A program made the position numbers and the translations under genes. 64,000 nt of DNA from Clostridiaceae bacterium (GTDB lineage Bacteria; Bacillota; Clostridia; Lachnospirales; Lachnospiraceae), in assembly GCA_910575585.1 (NCBI GenBank), contig CAJTGF010000009.1, positions 1 through 64,000 of the forward strand, given 5' to 3'. The notes under the pieces are model-generated. The model saw nothing but the letters and a program-made list of their open reading frames with translations. It had not been told where the DNA came from and did not search any database. Below, in pieces: positions 16,545-24,642 of the stretch (positions are counted from its first letter, which is position 1; the number at the start of each line of letters is the position of its first letter).

Positions 16545-17952
16545 AATATTTTGTTAATTCCTTATACAGGGTTTTTCCAGAATCATTCTTAGGAATCTCA
16601 TCAATAAAAAGAACCTTAAACGCGGCAGGGTTCAGTCTGGTCTTTCCAACAATAAAATTCTTTACAGGCTCCACATACTTCTCATCAGTCACAAAGATAT
16701 ACATATGGTCATCTACGCCAACGCTGGCCGCTTCTATTTTAAATGCGCCTTTAATAAGACGATCCACCTCATCAAGATTTACCCGATTGCCGTATATCTT
16801 AAGGAACCGCTTCTTTCTCCCGACGATATAATAATACCCGTCCTCATCAAACTGAGCCATATCACCGGTTTCAAGGATTCCGCCTCGTTCATCACCTTTG
16901 CCAAGGTCATCTTTACATTCGGCATAGCCAAGGGTTACGTTCTTTCCCTCATAGACAAGTTCTCCGGTAATATAAGGATCGGTTATCTCTTTACCATTGA
17001 CATCAATGAGACGGAACTTACCTCCGGGGATGACAATCCCCATGGAACCCTTTTTTTCAACAGCTTTCTCGTAAGGCAGATAACCCATGCGGGCTGTGGC
17101 TTCACACTGACCATACATGACCACGAACCTTTTCCCCTGTTCCTTTGCATACTTGGCAAATTTCTCATGAAGTTCCGGCAGAATTTTTCCGCCGGCCTGT
17201 GTCATGGTACGAAGACTTGGCAGTTCCATTCGATAAAACCGCAGCTTGTCCAGCATCTCATAGGTGTAAGGCACACCGCCGAAGGATGTGGCCTTGCTCT
17301 CTTTGAAGAAACTCCAAAACTCTTTCTCCATCAGAGTCTTATCAGTTACAAGAATGGACGCGCCAACCAGCAGATGGGAATTAATAATGGAAAGACCGTA
17401 AGTATAATTCATCGGAAGCGTGGTGATGGGCCTCTCTGTCTCATCTAACTCCAGATATGTTACAATAGACCTGGCATTATCAAGAATATTTGTATAAGAC
17501 TGCCTTACAAACTTTGGGCTTCCCGTAGAACCCGATGTGGTCAGAAGAAGACCAAGCTCTCCATAAAGCAGGCAGTCTTTCACATATCCCGTTCTCAACA
17601 GCACATATTCGTATGCCTCATACATCTGCTCCATTCCGGAAAACTGATCCATCTGCTCCTTAGGAACCCACAGAAACCCAGGCTCATAGGCAGCCATCAG
17701 ATCATTTAGCAGCTCCTCCTCCAAATGGCTGTTTAAAAGAACCGGGACAATACTGTTGTTGATAAAACTAACATAGCCCAGAATGGAGCCGATTTCATTA
17801 CGGCACAGGCAAAAGACAAGACACCGCCTTCCAATCTGTTCAGCCAATATATACGATTCTGCCTTAAGTAAACCATAAGTCAAAACATTTCCATGCTCAT
17901 CAATAAGAGCTGTTTTATCCTTATACTTTCCAAGATCCCAAATACTGCTCAT
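16534..17952 (-). CDS. AMP-dependent acyl ligase
   Basis: The protein has 472 residues, in the ANL superfamily. The P-loop-like motif L-T-T-S-G-S-T-G-S-P-K lies near residue 132, V-M-Y-G-Q-C-E-A-T-A near 275, E-T-G-D-M-A-Q-F near 375, and G-R-K-K-R-F-L-K-I-Y-G-N-R-V-N-L-D-E-V. The late catalytic lysine is in S-G-K-T-L-Y-K-E-L. It makes an acyl-AMP and then an acyl-thioester, most likely on the adjacent ACP, whose stop codon it overlaps by one base. It is shorter than typical acetyl-CoA synthetases and closest in build to ligases that load carrier proteins. Confidence 0.8.
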   Translation of the reverse strand: MSSIWDLGKYKDKTALIDEHGNVLTYGLLKAESYILAEQIGRRCLVFCLCRNEIGSILGYVSFINNSIVPVLLNSHLEEELLNDLMAAYEPGFLWVPKEQMDQFSGMEQMYEAYEYVLLRTGYVKDCLLYGELGLLLTTSGSTGSPKFVRQSYTNILDNARSIVTYLELDETERPITTLPMNYTYGLSIINSHLLVGASILVTDKTLMEKEFWSFFKESKATSFGGVPYTYEMLDKLRFYRMELPSLRTMTQAGGKILPELHEKFAKYAKEQGKRFVVMYGQCEATARMGYLPYEKAVEKKGSMGIVIPGGKFRLIDVNGKEITDPYITGELVYEGKNVTLGYAECKDDLGKGDERGGILETGDMAQFDEDGYYYIVGRKKRFLKIYGNRVNLDEVDRLIKGAFKIEAASVGVDDHMYIFVTDEKYVEPVKNFIVGKTRLNPAAFKVLFIDEIPKNDSGKTLYKELTKYYER

Positions 17953-18194
17953 TAAAATTCAACTCCATAATCCGCTTTCGCCAGAATCTCTTTACCCTTT
18001 TCAAATGAATTGAAATCAATAATGTCATCCGTATCCAGCATAATATCAAACGCATCTTCCAGCGCTGAAACAAGTCCCATATGGCCTACGGAATCCCACG
18101 CCTCAATATCCTGGTACTTCAAACTCTGAGCCTCTTTGGCACTTACAGAAAACGTCTCCTCAAACACCTTTGTGTACTTCTCCAGATTAGTCAT
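17952..18194 (-). CDS. acyl carrier protein
   Basis: The protein has 80 residues, is acidic, and has the standard four-helix ACP pattern. The phosphopantetheine serine is Ser35 in W-D-S-V-G-H-M, followed by the acidic recognition helix (L-E-D-A-F-D-I) and L-D-T-D-D-I-I-D-F-N-S. It sits directly before the acyl ligase and after the NeuB-family gene. It is dedicated to this operon, not housekeeping, judging by location and divergence. A holo-ACP synthase is not in the window. Confidence 0.85.
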   Translation of the reverse strand: MTNLEKYTKVFEETFSVSAKEAQSLKYQDIEAWDSVGHMGLVSALEDAFDIMLDTDDIIDFNSFEKGKEILAKADYGVEF

Positions 18195-18215
18195 TTTAAA
18201 TTCCTCCTACTTTTC

Positions 18216-19247
18216 TTAATTAATGTGTTCAGGCAGGATAATCGTATCTGCCTCAATGTCCTTAACAGCTTTCTTCCCTGTTACCTGATCTATTTGATTC
18301 GGCGCAAACCCTGTTCCTGGTCTCTTGGCACAAAGATCAGTCTCTTCAATGATCTCTCCCGCTGCTATATCTCTTGCAGATACAATGCTTCTGCGCATAT
18401 TTCTCCGCTGATCAAATTCCTGTTGAATCAGAATCCGCTCTTTCCCGCCCATGGCGATCTGCATATGGCGGCACTTGGAAACTAATTCCGTAAACTTTGC
18501 AGGTTCCGTAGCCATGCCGTTATCCATGCCGACTTTACTCTTATCTAAGGTCAAATGCTTTTCGATAACGCCTGCCCCCAAAACAACCGCAGCAACAGCG
18601 GCAGCATCCCCCTCTGTGTGATCAGAATAACCTATGGGGTGCATGCCAAACTTTTCACGCAGTCCTATAATGTTATTTAAATTCACATTGGTCAAAATCG
18701 TCGGGTAAATCGAAACACAATGCAGAATAACCATCTGGTCTGCACCGACGCCATGTAAAACATCTACTGCTTCTGCCACCTCATCCATGGTGGACATCCC
18801 AGTCGAAAGAATAATGGGAACATGCTTTTTTCCTATATACCTTAAAAACTTAGGGTTATTCAGTTCCATTGAAGAAATTTTGATGTAAGGCACATCGCAT
18901 TCCTCCACCAGAAAATCCACTTCTTCTTCCGAGTAAGGGGTTGAAGAAAACGCAATTTTCTTTAACCTGCAGTATTCTGCCAGCTCCTTAAGCTGCTCTG
19001 GAGCCATGGAAAACTTCTTCACAAATCGCTTTGAAATTGGATTTGCATCATAGTATGTCTTGGAATACAGAGACGAAACAGACCATGACTGAAACTTCAC
19101 ACAATCGCAGCCTATATCCACAGAAGCATCTATCATTTGCCTGGCAGTCTCCATGCTTCCGTTGTGACTGCTGTTTAATTCTGATACTATGTATGGCCTT
19201 CCATAATCGGAAATAACCGTTCCGTCTCTCAATATACACTCAGCCAT
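18216..19247 (-). CDS. NeuB-family synthase (PEP-condensing) with SAF domain
   Basis: About 343 residues. The TIM-barrel NeuB domain shows Y-I-V-S-E-L-N-S-S-H-N-G, K-F-Q-S-W, F-S-S-T-P-Y, I-K-I-S-S-M-E, L-S-T-G-M-S-T, L-H-C-V-S-I-Y-P-T, G-Y-S-D-H and I-E-K-H-L-T-L-D; the two histidines correspond to the metal ligands. A C-terminal SAF (antifreeze-like) domain follows. NeuB enzymes add phosphoenolpyruvate to an aldehyde sugar to give a nonulosonic acid. The usual G-P-D-H loop after E-K-H is G-M-D-N here, so the aldehyde partner may be unusual. No CMP-sugar synthetase (NeuA-like) is in the operon. Confidence 0.8.
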   Translation of the reverse strand: MAECILRDGTVISDYGRPYIVSELNSSHNGSMETARQMIDASVDIGCDCVKFQSWSVSSLYSKTYYDANPISKRFVKKFSMAPEQLKELAEYCRLKKIAFSSTPYSEEEVDFLVEECDVPYIKISSMELNNPKFLRYIGKKHVPIILSTGMSTMDEVAEAVDVLHGVGADQMVILHCVSIYPTILTNVNLNNIIGLREKFGMHPIGYSDHTEGDAAAVAAVVLGAGVIEKHLTLDKSKVGMDNGMATEPAKFTELVSKCRHMQIAMGGKERILIQQEFDQRRNMRRSIVSARDIAAGEIIEETDLCAKRPGTGFAPNQIDQVTGKKAVKDIEADTIILPEHIN

Positions 19248-19249
19248 TA

Positions 19250-21031
19250 TCATTCCTCCATCATATCAATAACCATTTCTTCCCTTACCAGATCTCTTGG
19301 AAGGAATGGCGACATATCCTCAATAGGACGATGCACTAATTTCCGTTTCTCATTGATTGCATAGGATTCGTGGAAGTACTTCTGCTCCGGCGTACAGATC
19401 ACCTCAATAATTTCCGCCCTTCCATCAAACAGGCCCGGCAGCGTTTCAAGAAATTCCGTCCAATCCGGTATTATTCTGTATTCAAACCCGAAACAGCGGG
19501 CAATGCTCTTAAAATCCGGTTTTGGAACTCCGTCGCTGGGGTCATTTCCAATGGTACGTTTTCTAAAGAGGTCTGTCTGACGTTTTCTGATGACTGCGTA
19601 CATATTGTTATTAATAACAAAAATCTTTACAGGAATCTTTAAATACGATACGATCTGAAGTTCCTGCAGATTCATCATGATGGAACCATCACCTACTATG
19701 CAGCAAATATTCTGCCTGCCCGCTTCATAGGCTCCGATAATAGCCGGAATCCCATAGCCCATTGCGCCTTGAGCTGCGGGGAAGACACACCGTTGACCTT
19801 CTCTGTACTTCACTGACGATGGAACAATTAATTCTTCTAATCCGGCATCTGCAATAACTGTTGCATTTTGGGGAAGAACAGTACTTAGCTTATCCATAAA
19901 ACAGTACAAATCAATCTTGTTCTCTTCTTTCAGTTTCCCGATAAACTGCTCATTTTCTAATGCAAATACGGATTTCCAGTGAATACATTTATCCGGCCAC
20001 TTGCTGCCATGTACTTGAAGATTGCTTCCAAGGAGCATTGAAAGAAATTCTGCCGCATCACTGATAACAAGCTTATCAATCTTTACACCATTCTTGGTGT
20101 GTTCAAACTCATCAATGTCTACTGCTGCAATCTTTGCTTCCCTGGCAAAGTTATCTTTTATGCCTGTTAACTGTGAACAAAGCTTAGAACCAATCACAAG
20201 AACATAATCACTATTCTGAATCGTAAAATTACCTGCCCGAGATCCTCCAAGACTGCCTACTGTTCCGATAGACAGTTCATTGGCAGTTCCGTATACGTCA
20301 CAAGCAGCCGGAGAACACACAGCGGGAATATGGTATGTCTCGATCAGATTCCGAATCTCTTCTCCCGCCCCTCTTGCGCCTCCCCCAATCAATACAACAG
20401 GCCTATGCGCTTCATTCAGTCCACTGGCAATCAATCTTACGGCTTCACTTATATCAGGCTTTTCACAATGAGGAGGCACGTAATGCTCCAATTCACTTTC
20501 TTCTATCCTCATGTTCTGGACATCCAGGGGAACATCAATCCACACCGGTCCTTTACGGCCATCTTCAGCAATGAACAGCGCCTTCTCCACCTCATAAGCC
20601 GTACGCTTCGCATTATCCAGCATGACGGCATACTTCGTTACCGGCTCTACAATGCTTATAATATCTGCCTCCTGAGAGCCATAAGTTCTGATCGGGACGC
20701 CGGTATAACGAACATTCTCATTCAATTGATTATTTCCAGAGATAAACACAACCGGCAGGTTATCCTGATATGCACACAAAACAGCTGTCACAGCGTTGGC
20801 TGCAGCACACCCGGTAGAAACCAGGCATGCAGACACACCTTCATGAAGAGACGCATATGCCATGGCCGCATAGGAAGCACCCTGCTCATGAAATGTGGAA
20901 ACTGGTGTTATTTCCTTATTTTTTGCAACCGCATCCGTAAGATACAGAATCCCCCGCCCCGTAATAAGAAAAATATGTTTCGCACCAGCCTCATTCACTT
21001 TTCTGATTATGTAATCTGCTACTCGTTCCAT
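19250..21031 (-). CDS. thiamine-diphosphate enzyme (acetolactate synthase-like)
   Basis: About 593 residues from the ATG at 21031, which has a GCAGGA ribosome site and follows the preceding stop by one base; the open frame extends to 21142 but would overlap that gene. The N-terminal domain has the cofactor glutamate in F-H-E-Q-G-A. The C-terminal domain has G-D-G-S-I-M-M-N and N-N-N-M-Y, the ThDP/Mg motif. It is of the IlvB group, but operon context points to a special carboligase joining a pyruvate-derived two-carbon unit to an aldehyde, as YerE does in branched-sugar synthesis, or a decarboxylase. No small regulatory subunit is present. Confidence 0.8.
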   Translation of the reverse strand: MERVADYIIRKVNEAGAKHIFLITGRGILYLTDAVAKNKEITPVSTFHEQGASYAAMAYASLHEGVSACLVSTGCAAANAVTAVLCAYQDNLPVVFISGNNQLNENVRYTGVPIRTYGSQEADIISIVEPVTKYAVMLDNAKRTAYEVEKALFIAEDGRKGPVWIDVPLDVQNMRIEESELEHYVPPHCEKPDISEAVRLIASGLNEAHRPVVLIGGGARGAGEEIRNLIETYHIPAVCSPAACDVYGTANELSIGTVGSLGGSRAGNFTIQNSDYVLVIGSKLCSQLTGIKDNFAREAKIAAVDIDEFEHTKNGVKIDKLVISDAAEFLSMLLGSNLQVHGSKWPDKCIHWKSVFALENEQFIGKLKEENKIDLYCFMDKLSTVLPQNATVIADAGLEELIVPSSVKYREGQRCVFPAAQGAMGYGIPAIIGAYEAGRQNICCIVGDGSIMMNLQELQIVSYLKIPVKIFVINNNMYAVIRKRQTDLFRKRTIGNDPSDGVPKPDFKSIARCFGFEYRIIPDWTEFLETLPGLFDGRAEIIEVICTPEQKYFHESYAINEKRKLVHRPIEDMSPFLPRDLVREEMVIDMMEE

Positions 21032-21032
21032 T

Positions 21033-21497
21033 TTATCCTGCTTTCTTTGACGCATTTGGTCTAAACTGTTCCATAATTTCAGGAATAACGAATTTAAGTT
21101 TCGCATCACATACAAGTTTTCCGTCAATATAACCCCATGCACAGCCGACAGCCACGCCTCTCCTCCAGGACTTTACTTCAGCCCTTACTTCAAGCCTTGC
21201 TCCCGGATAAACATCCGCATAAACGTGGGCTTCATCAGCTGAGATAAAATTGGTGATCTTCCCCTTATTATCATCCAGCGTCAGTACAGGCATTAAGAAT
21301 GCCTCCGTAAGCACCTCTATCAGCATTGTAAACGGTACAGGCTGGTTCTCTTTGCTGCTGCAGTGAAACAGCCACTCATTTTCCGAAAAATACTTGTATC
21401 CACGGGCAGATTTTCCAGGTTCAATACTTTCTATGGTATCAATCAATATATATGGATACCTGTGCCTGTGATACTCCTGAATCTCCTTATTATCCAT
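21033..21497 (-). CDS. FabZ-like hotdog protein with degenerate active site
   Basis: About 154 residues from the ATG at 21497 (GGAGG eight bases upstream). The fold signature is kept: H-R-Y-P-Y-I-L-I-D, G-Y-K-Y-F-S-E-N-E-W, M-L-I-E-V-L-T-E-A-F, V-Y-P-G-A-R-L. The catalytic G-H-F-P-G-x-P-x-x-P-G loop is replaced by L-F-H-C-S-S-K-E-N-Q-P-V-P-F. The glutamate on the long helix remains, but the motif's His-Phe-Pro-Gly is lost, so dehydratase activity is doubtful. It may pair with one of the three other FabZ-like proteins as a non-catalytic subunit. Confidence 0.75.
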   Translation of the reverse strand: MDNKEIQEYHRHRYPYILIDTIESIEPGKSARGYKYFSENEWLFHCSSKENQPVPFTMLIEVLTEAFLMPVLTLDDNKGKITNFISADEAHVYADVYPGARLEVRAEVKSWRRGVAVGCAWGYIDGKLVCDAKLKFVIPEIMEQFRPNASKKAG

Positions 21498-21972
21498 AGG
21501 TTCTTCCTCCATTGTCCATACCCTGATCCGGCATCACAAATTCAAACTCAGCACTGCAGGCCTCTTTTCCGTTTATCAATCCCCGGACATTTCCCCTGCC
21601 TTTTACTCCATCCCATTCCACAAGCCTGGTCTCTATGTCTAATCGGGAACCGGGTACAACCCGCTCCTTCAACCGTATATTTTTGGCAGCTACTGCACGC
21701 ACAGTTTTTCCCTCATTGCCATCCATTGTAAGAACAGTCAGCGTGAGCATCTGAAACAGAGCTTCCATTTGAATCATTCCGGGCATCAGTGGACTGCCAG
21801 GAAAATGTCCCTGGAAATACCCTTCATTTACCGTCACATTTTTATAACCAGCCGCAGAACTTCCCGGAATAACTTCCTCTGCTTTATCAATCAATAAAAA
21901 TGGGTAGCGGTTCGTAACATATTTCTTAATCTGGCATATTCCTAAATTTTTAAGTGTTCTATTATCATCCAT
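21490..21972 (-). CDS. 3-hydroxyacyl-ACP dehydratase (FabZ-like)
   Basis: The protein has 160 residues, the standard FabZ length, with a complete active-site segment: G-H-F-P-G-S-P-L-M-P-G-M-I-Q-M-E-A-L (catalytic His and Glu). N-R-Y-P-F-L-L-I-D opens the fold and P-G-S-R-L-D closes it. It dehydrates a 3-hydroxyacyl thioester on ACP to the 2-enoyl form. It overlaps the next, degenerate FabZ-like gene by a few bases. It is the most canonical of the four FabZ-like genes here. Confidence 0.85.
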   Translation of the reverse strand: MDDNRTLKNLGICQIKKYVTNRYPFLLIDKAEEVIPGSSAAGYKNVTVNEGYFQGHFPGSPLMPGMIQMEALFQMLTLTVLTMDGNEGKTVRAVAAKNIRLKERVVPGSRLDIETRLVEWDGVKGRGNVRGLINGKEACSAEFEFVMPDQGMDNGGRTYG

Positions 21973-22005
21973 ACAATTATGTCCTATAACCTTTCCTGAT
22001 CATAC

Positions 22006-22758
22006 TTACATGAAAAGTCCGCCATCGACTCCTATGATTTCTCCTGTGATATAGCCCGACATGCCTGATGCTAAAAACAAAACTACTTTAGCCACTTCTT
22101 CAGGCTGTCCTAAACGTTTTAAGCCGATTGCCTCTATACTCTCACGAATCTTATCAGGACTCATCTCATAAAACATATCTGTATCTATGCTTCCAGGAGC
22201 AACGCCATTCACTTTGATGTTTTGCTGCGCAAACTCCTTTGCCCAGCTTTTTGTAAGGCTTGCAACCGCTCCTTTGGTAGCTCCATATACAGACTGTCCA
22301 ACATTTCCCCTTAGGCCAACAATGGATGAAATATTGATAATGGAACCTCCATCAGGGTTACGCTTCATCAATCTCAATGCACCCTGAACCATATGGATTA
22401 CACCGACTATATTAACCGAAAGCATTTTTTCTATTTTGTTGTCATCAATCATTTCAATAACGCCGTCAAATTTTACTCCGGCATTATTTACAAGGATATC
22501 CAGTCTTCCTTCTTGTTCTGTCTTTATCTTTTTTATGCAATGCATGATAGAGGGCTTGTCCGTAATATCAAAAACTACAGGTATCACTTTCCCGTCAAGA
22601 GTATCACACTGTTCTTTCAGCATCTTTGATGACTGTTCTTTAAGAATATTCGCATACACCACTGCCCCCTGGTCAGCGAAAAGGCTGCATATGCTTCTTC
22701 CTATGCCCTGATCGCATCCAGTGACCAAAGCGACCTTATTTTGCAATAATTTATCCAT
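22006..22758 (-). CDS. short-chain dehydrogenase/reductase (FabG-like)
   Basis: About 250 residues from the ATG at 22758 (GGAGAG upstream). The Rossmann motif is A-L-V-T-G-C-D-Q-G-I-G; N-N-A-G, the catalytic S-S-I and Y-G-A-T-K are present, and the C terminus G-Y-I-T-G-E-I-I-G-V-D-G-G is that of FabG. It would reduce a 3-oxoacyl thioester, or oxidise the reverse, using NADP(H). A paralogous gene lies one base upstream; two reductases suggest two distinct reactions or chain positions. Confidence 0.85.
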   Translation of the reverse strand: MDKLLQNKVALVTGCDQGIGRSICSLFADQGAVVYANILKEQSSKMLKEQCDTLDGKVIPVVFDITDKPSIMHCIKKIKTEQEGRLDILVNNAGVKFDGVIEMIDDNKIEKMLSVNIVGVIHMVQGALRLMKRNPDGGSIINISSIVGLRGNVGQSVYGATKGAVASLTKSWAKEFAQQNIKVNGVAPGSIDTDMFYEMSPDKIRESIEAIGLKRLGQPEEVAKVVLFLASGMSGYITGEIIGVDGGLFM

Positions 22759-22773
22759 TAAATCTCTCTCCAA

Positions 22774-23487
22774 TCATAGAACTAAACCGCCGTTTACACG
22801 TATTACTTCACCGGTAACATAACTTGCCATATCAGAAGCTAAAAACAATACAACATCTGCGATTTCCTCTGGTTTGGCGATTCTTCCCAATCCGATTTTT
22901 GAGAGTTCAATTTTCAATTCCTCTTCACTGATGATATTGAACATGTCTGTATCGACATTACCTGGTGCAACCGCATTAACGCGGATTCCTTCAGCCGAAT
23001 ACTCTTTCGTCCATGTCCTCGTCATACTCTCAACAGCGGCTTTCGTTCCGGCATAAACAGTTTGTCCAATATCGCTTTCCTGCGCCATAATTGATGACAT
23101 ATTGATTATGCATGGAGAGTCAGATTTTCTGAGCAATCTGATTGCTGCTTTTGTTACATTCAGCAGCCCGAATACATTGGTATCATAAATCTTTTTTACC
23201 GATGCATCAGCTACCATCTCCAAGCGTTCAAGAATAGTAATTCCCGCATTATTCACAAGAATATCTATTTTTCCCGCTTCTTTCTTTACTGTCTTAATAC
23301 ACTCCTTTACGCTCTGGGGATCACATACATCCAGCTGCACAGGGATGATCTTCCCTTCCCTGTTTTCAACAGTTCTAAATCCGCCATAAACAACGGCTCC
23401 CTCTGATGCTAATTTCTCACAGACAGCATTCCCGATCCCCCTGCTTGCACCAGTGACAAGGGCCGTCTTGTTTTCCAGCATCAACAT
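22774..23487 (-). CDS. short-chain dehydrogenase/reductase (FabG-like)
   Basis: About 237 residues from the ATG at 23487, with AGGAGG seven bases upstream. It carries T-G-A-S-R-G-I-G, N-N-A-G-I-T, M-S-S-I-M, Y-A-G-T-K and a C-terminal G-E-V-I-R-V-N-G-G-L. It is shorter than its downstream paralogue in the region after the first strand (Y-G-G-F-R-T-V-E-N). It is adjacent to FabZ-like genes on both sides of the reductase pair and belongs to the same acyl module. Confidence 0.85.
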   Translation of the reverse strand: MLMLENKTALVTGASRGIGNAVCEKLASEGAVVYGGFRTVENREGKIIPVQLDVCDPQSVKECIKTVKKEAGKIDILVNNAGITILERLEMVADASVKKIYDTNVFGLLNVTKAAIRLLRKSDSPCIINMSSIMAQESDIGQTVYAGTKAAVESMTRTWTKEYSAEGIRVNAVAPGNVDTDMFNIISEEELKIELSKIGLGRIAKPEEIADVVLFLASDMASYVTGEVIRVNGGLVL

Positions 23488-23504
23488 ACACGTACCTCCT
23501 GTCA

Positions 23505-23975
23505 CTATTTAATTTTCGGTTTAAACTGGTTAAATACATCCGGAATGATTATGGTCGATTCCAGCTCACATGCCAATTCATCTGCGATGTAGCCTTTTAC
23601 CTGTCCATGGCAAAGACCGCGTTTAAATGATAGGATTTTGGCACACATATCAAGGCGGTCACCTGGCTTTACTTCCTGATGGAATGTTCCTGCATGGCGG
23701 TAACCATGGACGATCTTCCCTTCCATCCCCTCAGTAGTCAATATGGCAACCGTAAGCATCTGTGCCATTGCCTCTACCTGAAGACATCCAGGCATATTGG
23801 GATCTCCCGGAAAATGAGCGGGAATATACCATTCATTATTTGTTATATTCTTAAATCCTTTTGCATACTTGCCAGGAACTACTTCTGTAACCCTGTCAAT
23901 AAGCAAAAAGGGGTATCTGTTTGGCTGATATCGTAATAATTCAACAGCATCTAATGAAAATGCTTTATCGCCCAT
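23505..23975 (-). CDS. 3-hydroxyacyl-ACP dehydratase (FabZ-like)
   Basis: About 156 residues from the ATG at 23975, preceded by GGAGGAG; the open frame extends to 24005. N-R-Y-P-F-L-L-I-D, A-H-F-P-G-D-P-N-M-P-G-C-L-Q-V-E-A-M with catalytic His and Glu, and P-G-D-R-L-D are present. It ends F-N-Q-F-K-P-K-I-K, which helps show that the longer tail of the neighbouring fabZ-like gene is abnormal. It should be active. Confidence 0.8.
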   Translation of the reverse strand: MGDKAFSLDAVELLRYQPNRYPFLLIDRVTEVVPGKYAKGFKNITNNEWYIPAHFPGDPNMPGCLQVEAMAQMLTVAILTTEGMEGKIVHGYRHAGTFHQEVKPGDRLDMCAKILSFKRGLCHGQVKGYIADELACELESTIIIPDVFNQFKPKIK

Positions 23976-24023
23976 CTTAATTCTCCTCCTTACTAAACGA
24001 TACATTTGTGTATTAAATCAAAA

Positions 24024-24620
24024 TCAAGATGCTCTCAAAGCATTCATTATTCTGTTGTTGTAATTTCGCCATTGCAGCGCTTCAAAACAAATTACTTCAG
24101 CTCTGTACCCCCCCCGAGCTAATAATTCTGTTTTATTCCTTGGTTTAAAGTCTTTTAACACATCGGGAATTGCGATAACAAGGTCAGCCTTACAGGCAAT
24201 CTTGCCATTAAGAAATCCAACAGACTTTCCTTTCGCCAAACCTCTTTTATATGAGTCAAGTTCCGAAACGATATCAAGCCTGTCACCGGGAATGATCTTT
24301 TCTCTAAAGTCAGTCATTGTCTTAATAAAAGCAGTCTTCTTTCCTTCATTACCTGGAATGGTTAAAAAAGACATAAGAAACATCTGGGTTAAAGCTTCCA
24401 TTTGTACAAACCCTGGTACATTGGGTTCATCCTCAAAATGCGCCGGAAAGAACCACTCGTTATAGGAAAAATTCTTATAACCGCTGGCTTTCCTTCCTGC
24501 TATGACCTCTTCAACATAATCAATAAAAAGAAGAGGGTATCTGTTCTGCTGAAATTTTTGAATTTCGAAAGCATCCATATCTTTATATGTAATGATGCCC
24601 TCCTTTTCAACTTTTCGCAT
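24024..24620 (-). CDS. FabZ-like dehydratase with an abnormal C-terminal tail
   Basis: The protein has 198 residues; GAGGAG precedes the ATG. The fold is normal: N-R-Y-P-L-L-F-I-D, A-H-F-E-D-E-P-N-V-P-G-F-V-Q-M-E-A-L. The catalytic His and Glu are kept, but the usual H-F-P-G is H-F-E-D. Paralogues end soon after the F-K-P-R/K segment. Here the frame runs on for about 38 residues through an eight-G tract (24108-24115, minus strand). With seven or nine G the protein would stop within a few codons. The tail is therefore probably a read-through product of tract-length change. Confidence 0.75.
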   Translation of the reverse strand: MRKVEKEGIITYKDMDAFEIQKFQQNRYPLLFIDYVEEVIAGRKASGYKNFSYNEWFFPAHFEDEPNVPGFVQMEALTQMFLMSFLTIPGNEGKKTAFIKTMTDFREKIIPGDRLDIVSELDSYKRGLAKGKSVGFLNGKIACKADLVIAIPDVLKDFKPRNKTELLARGGYRAEVICFEALQWRNYNNRIMNALRAS

Positions 24621-24642
24621 CTTTTTCGTCTCCTCTCAAATA

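Noticed and set aside
16705-17448. 247-codon plus-strand open frame
   Set aside because: Antisense to the AMP ligase gene, which has complete family motifs; no ribosome site or domain.
20330-21064. 244-codon plus-strand open frame
   Set aside because: Antisense to the thiamine enzyme gene; no recognisable features.
19250-21142. Longer start for the thiamine enzyme at 21142
   Set aside because: It would overlap the upstream gene by 110 bp; the ATG at 21031 has a ribosome site and directly precedes the conserved N terminus.
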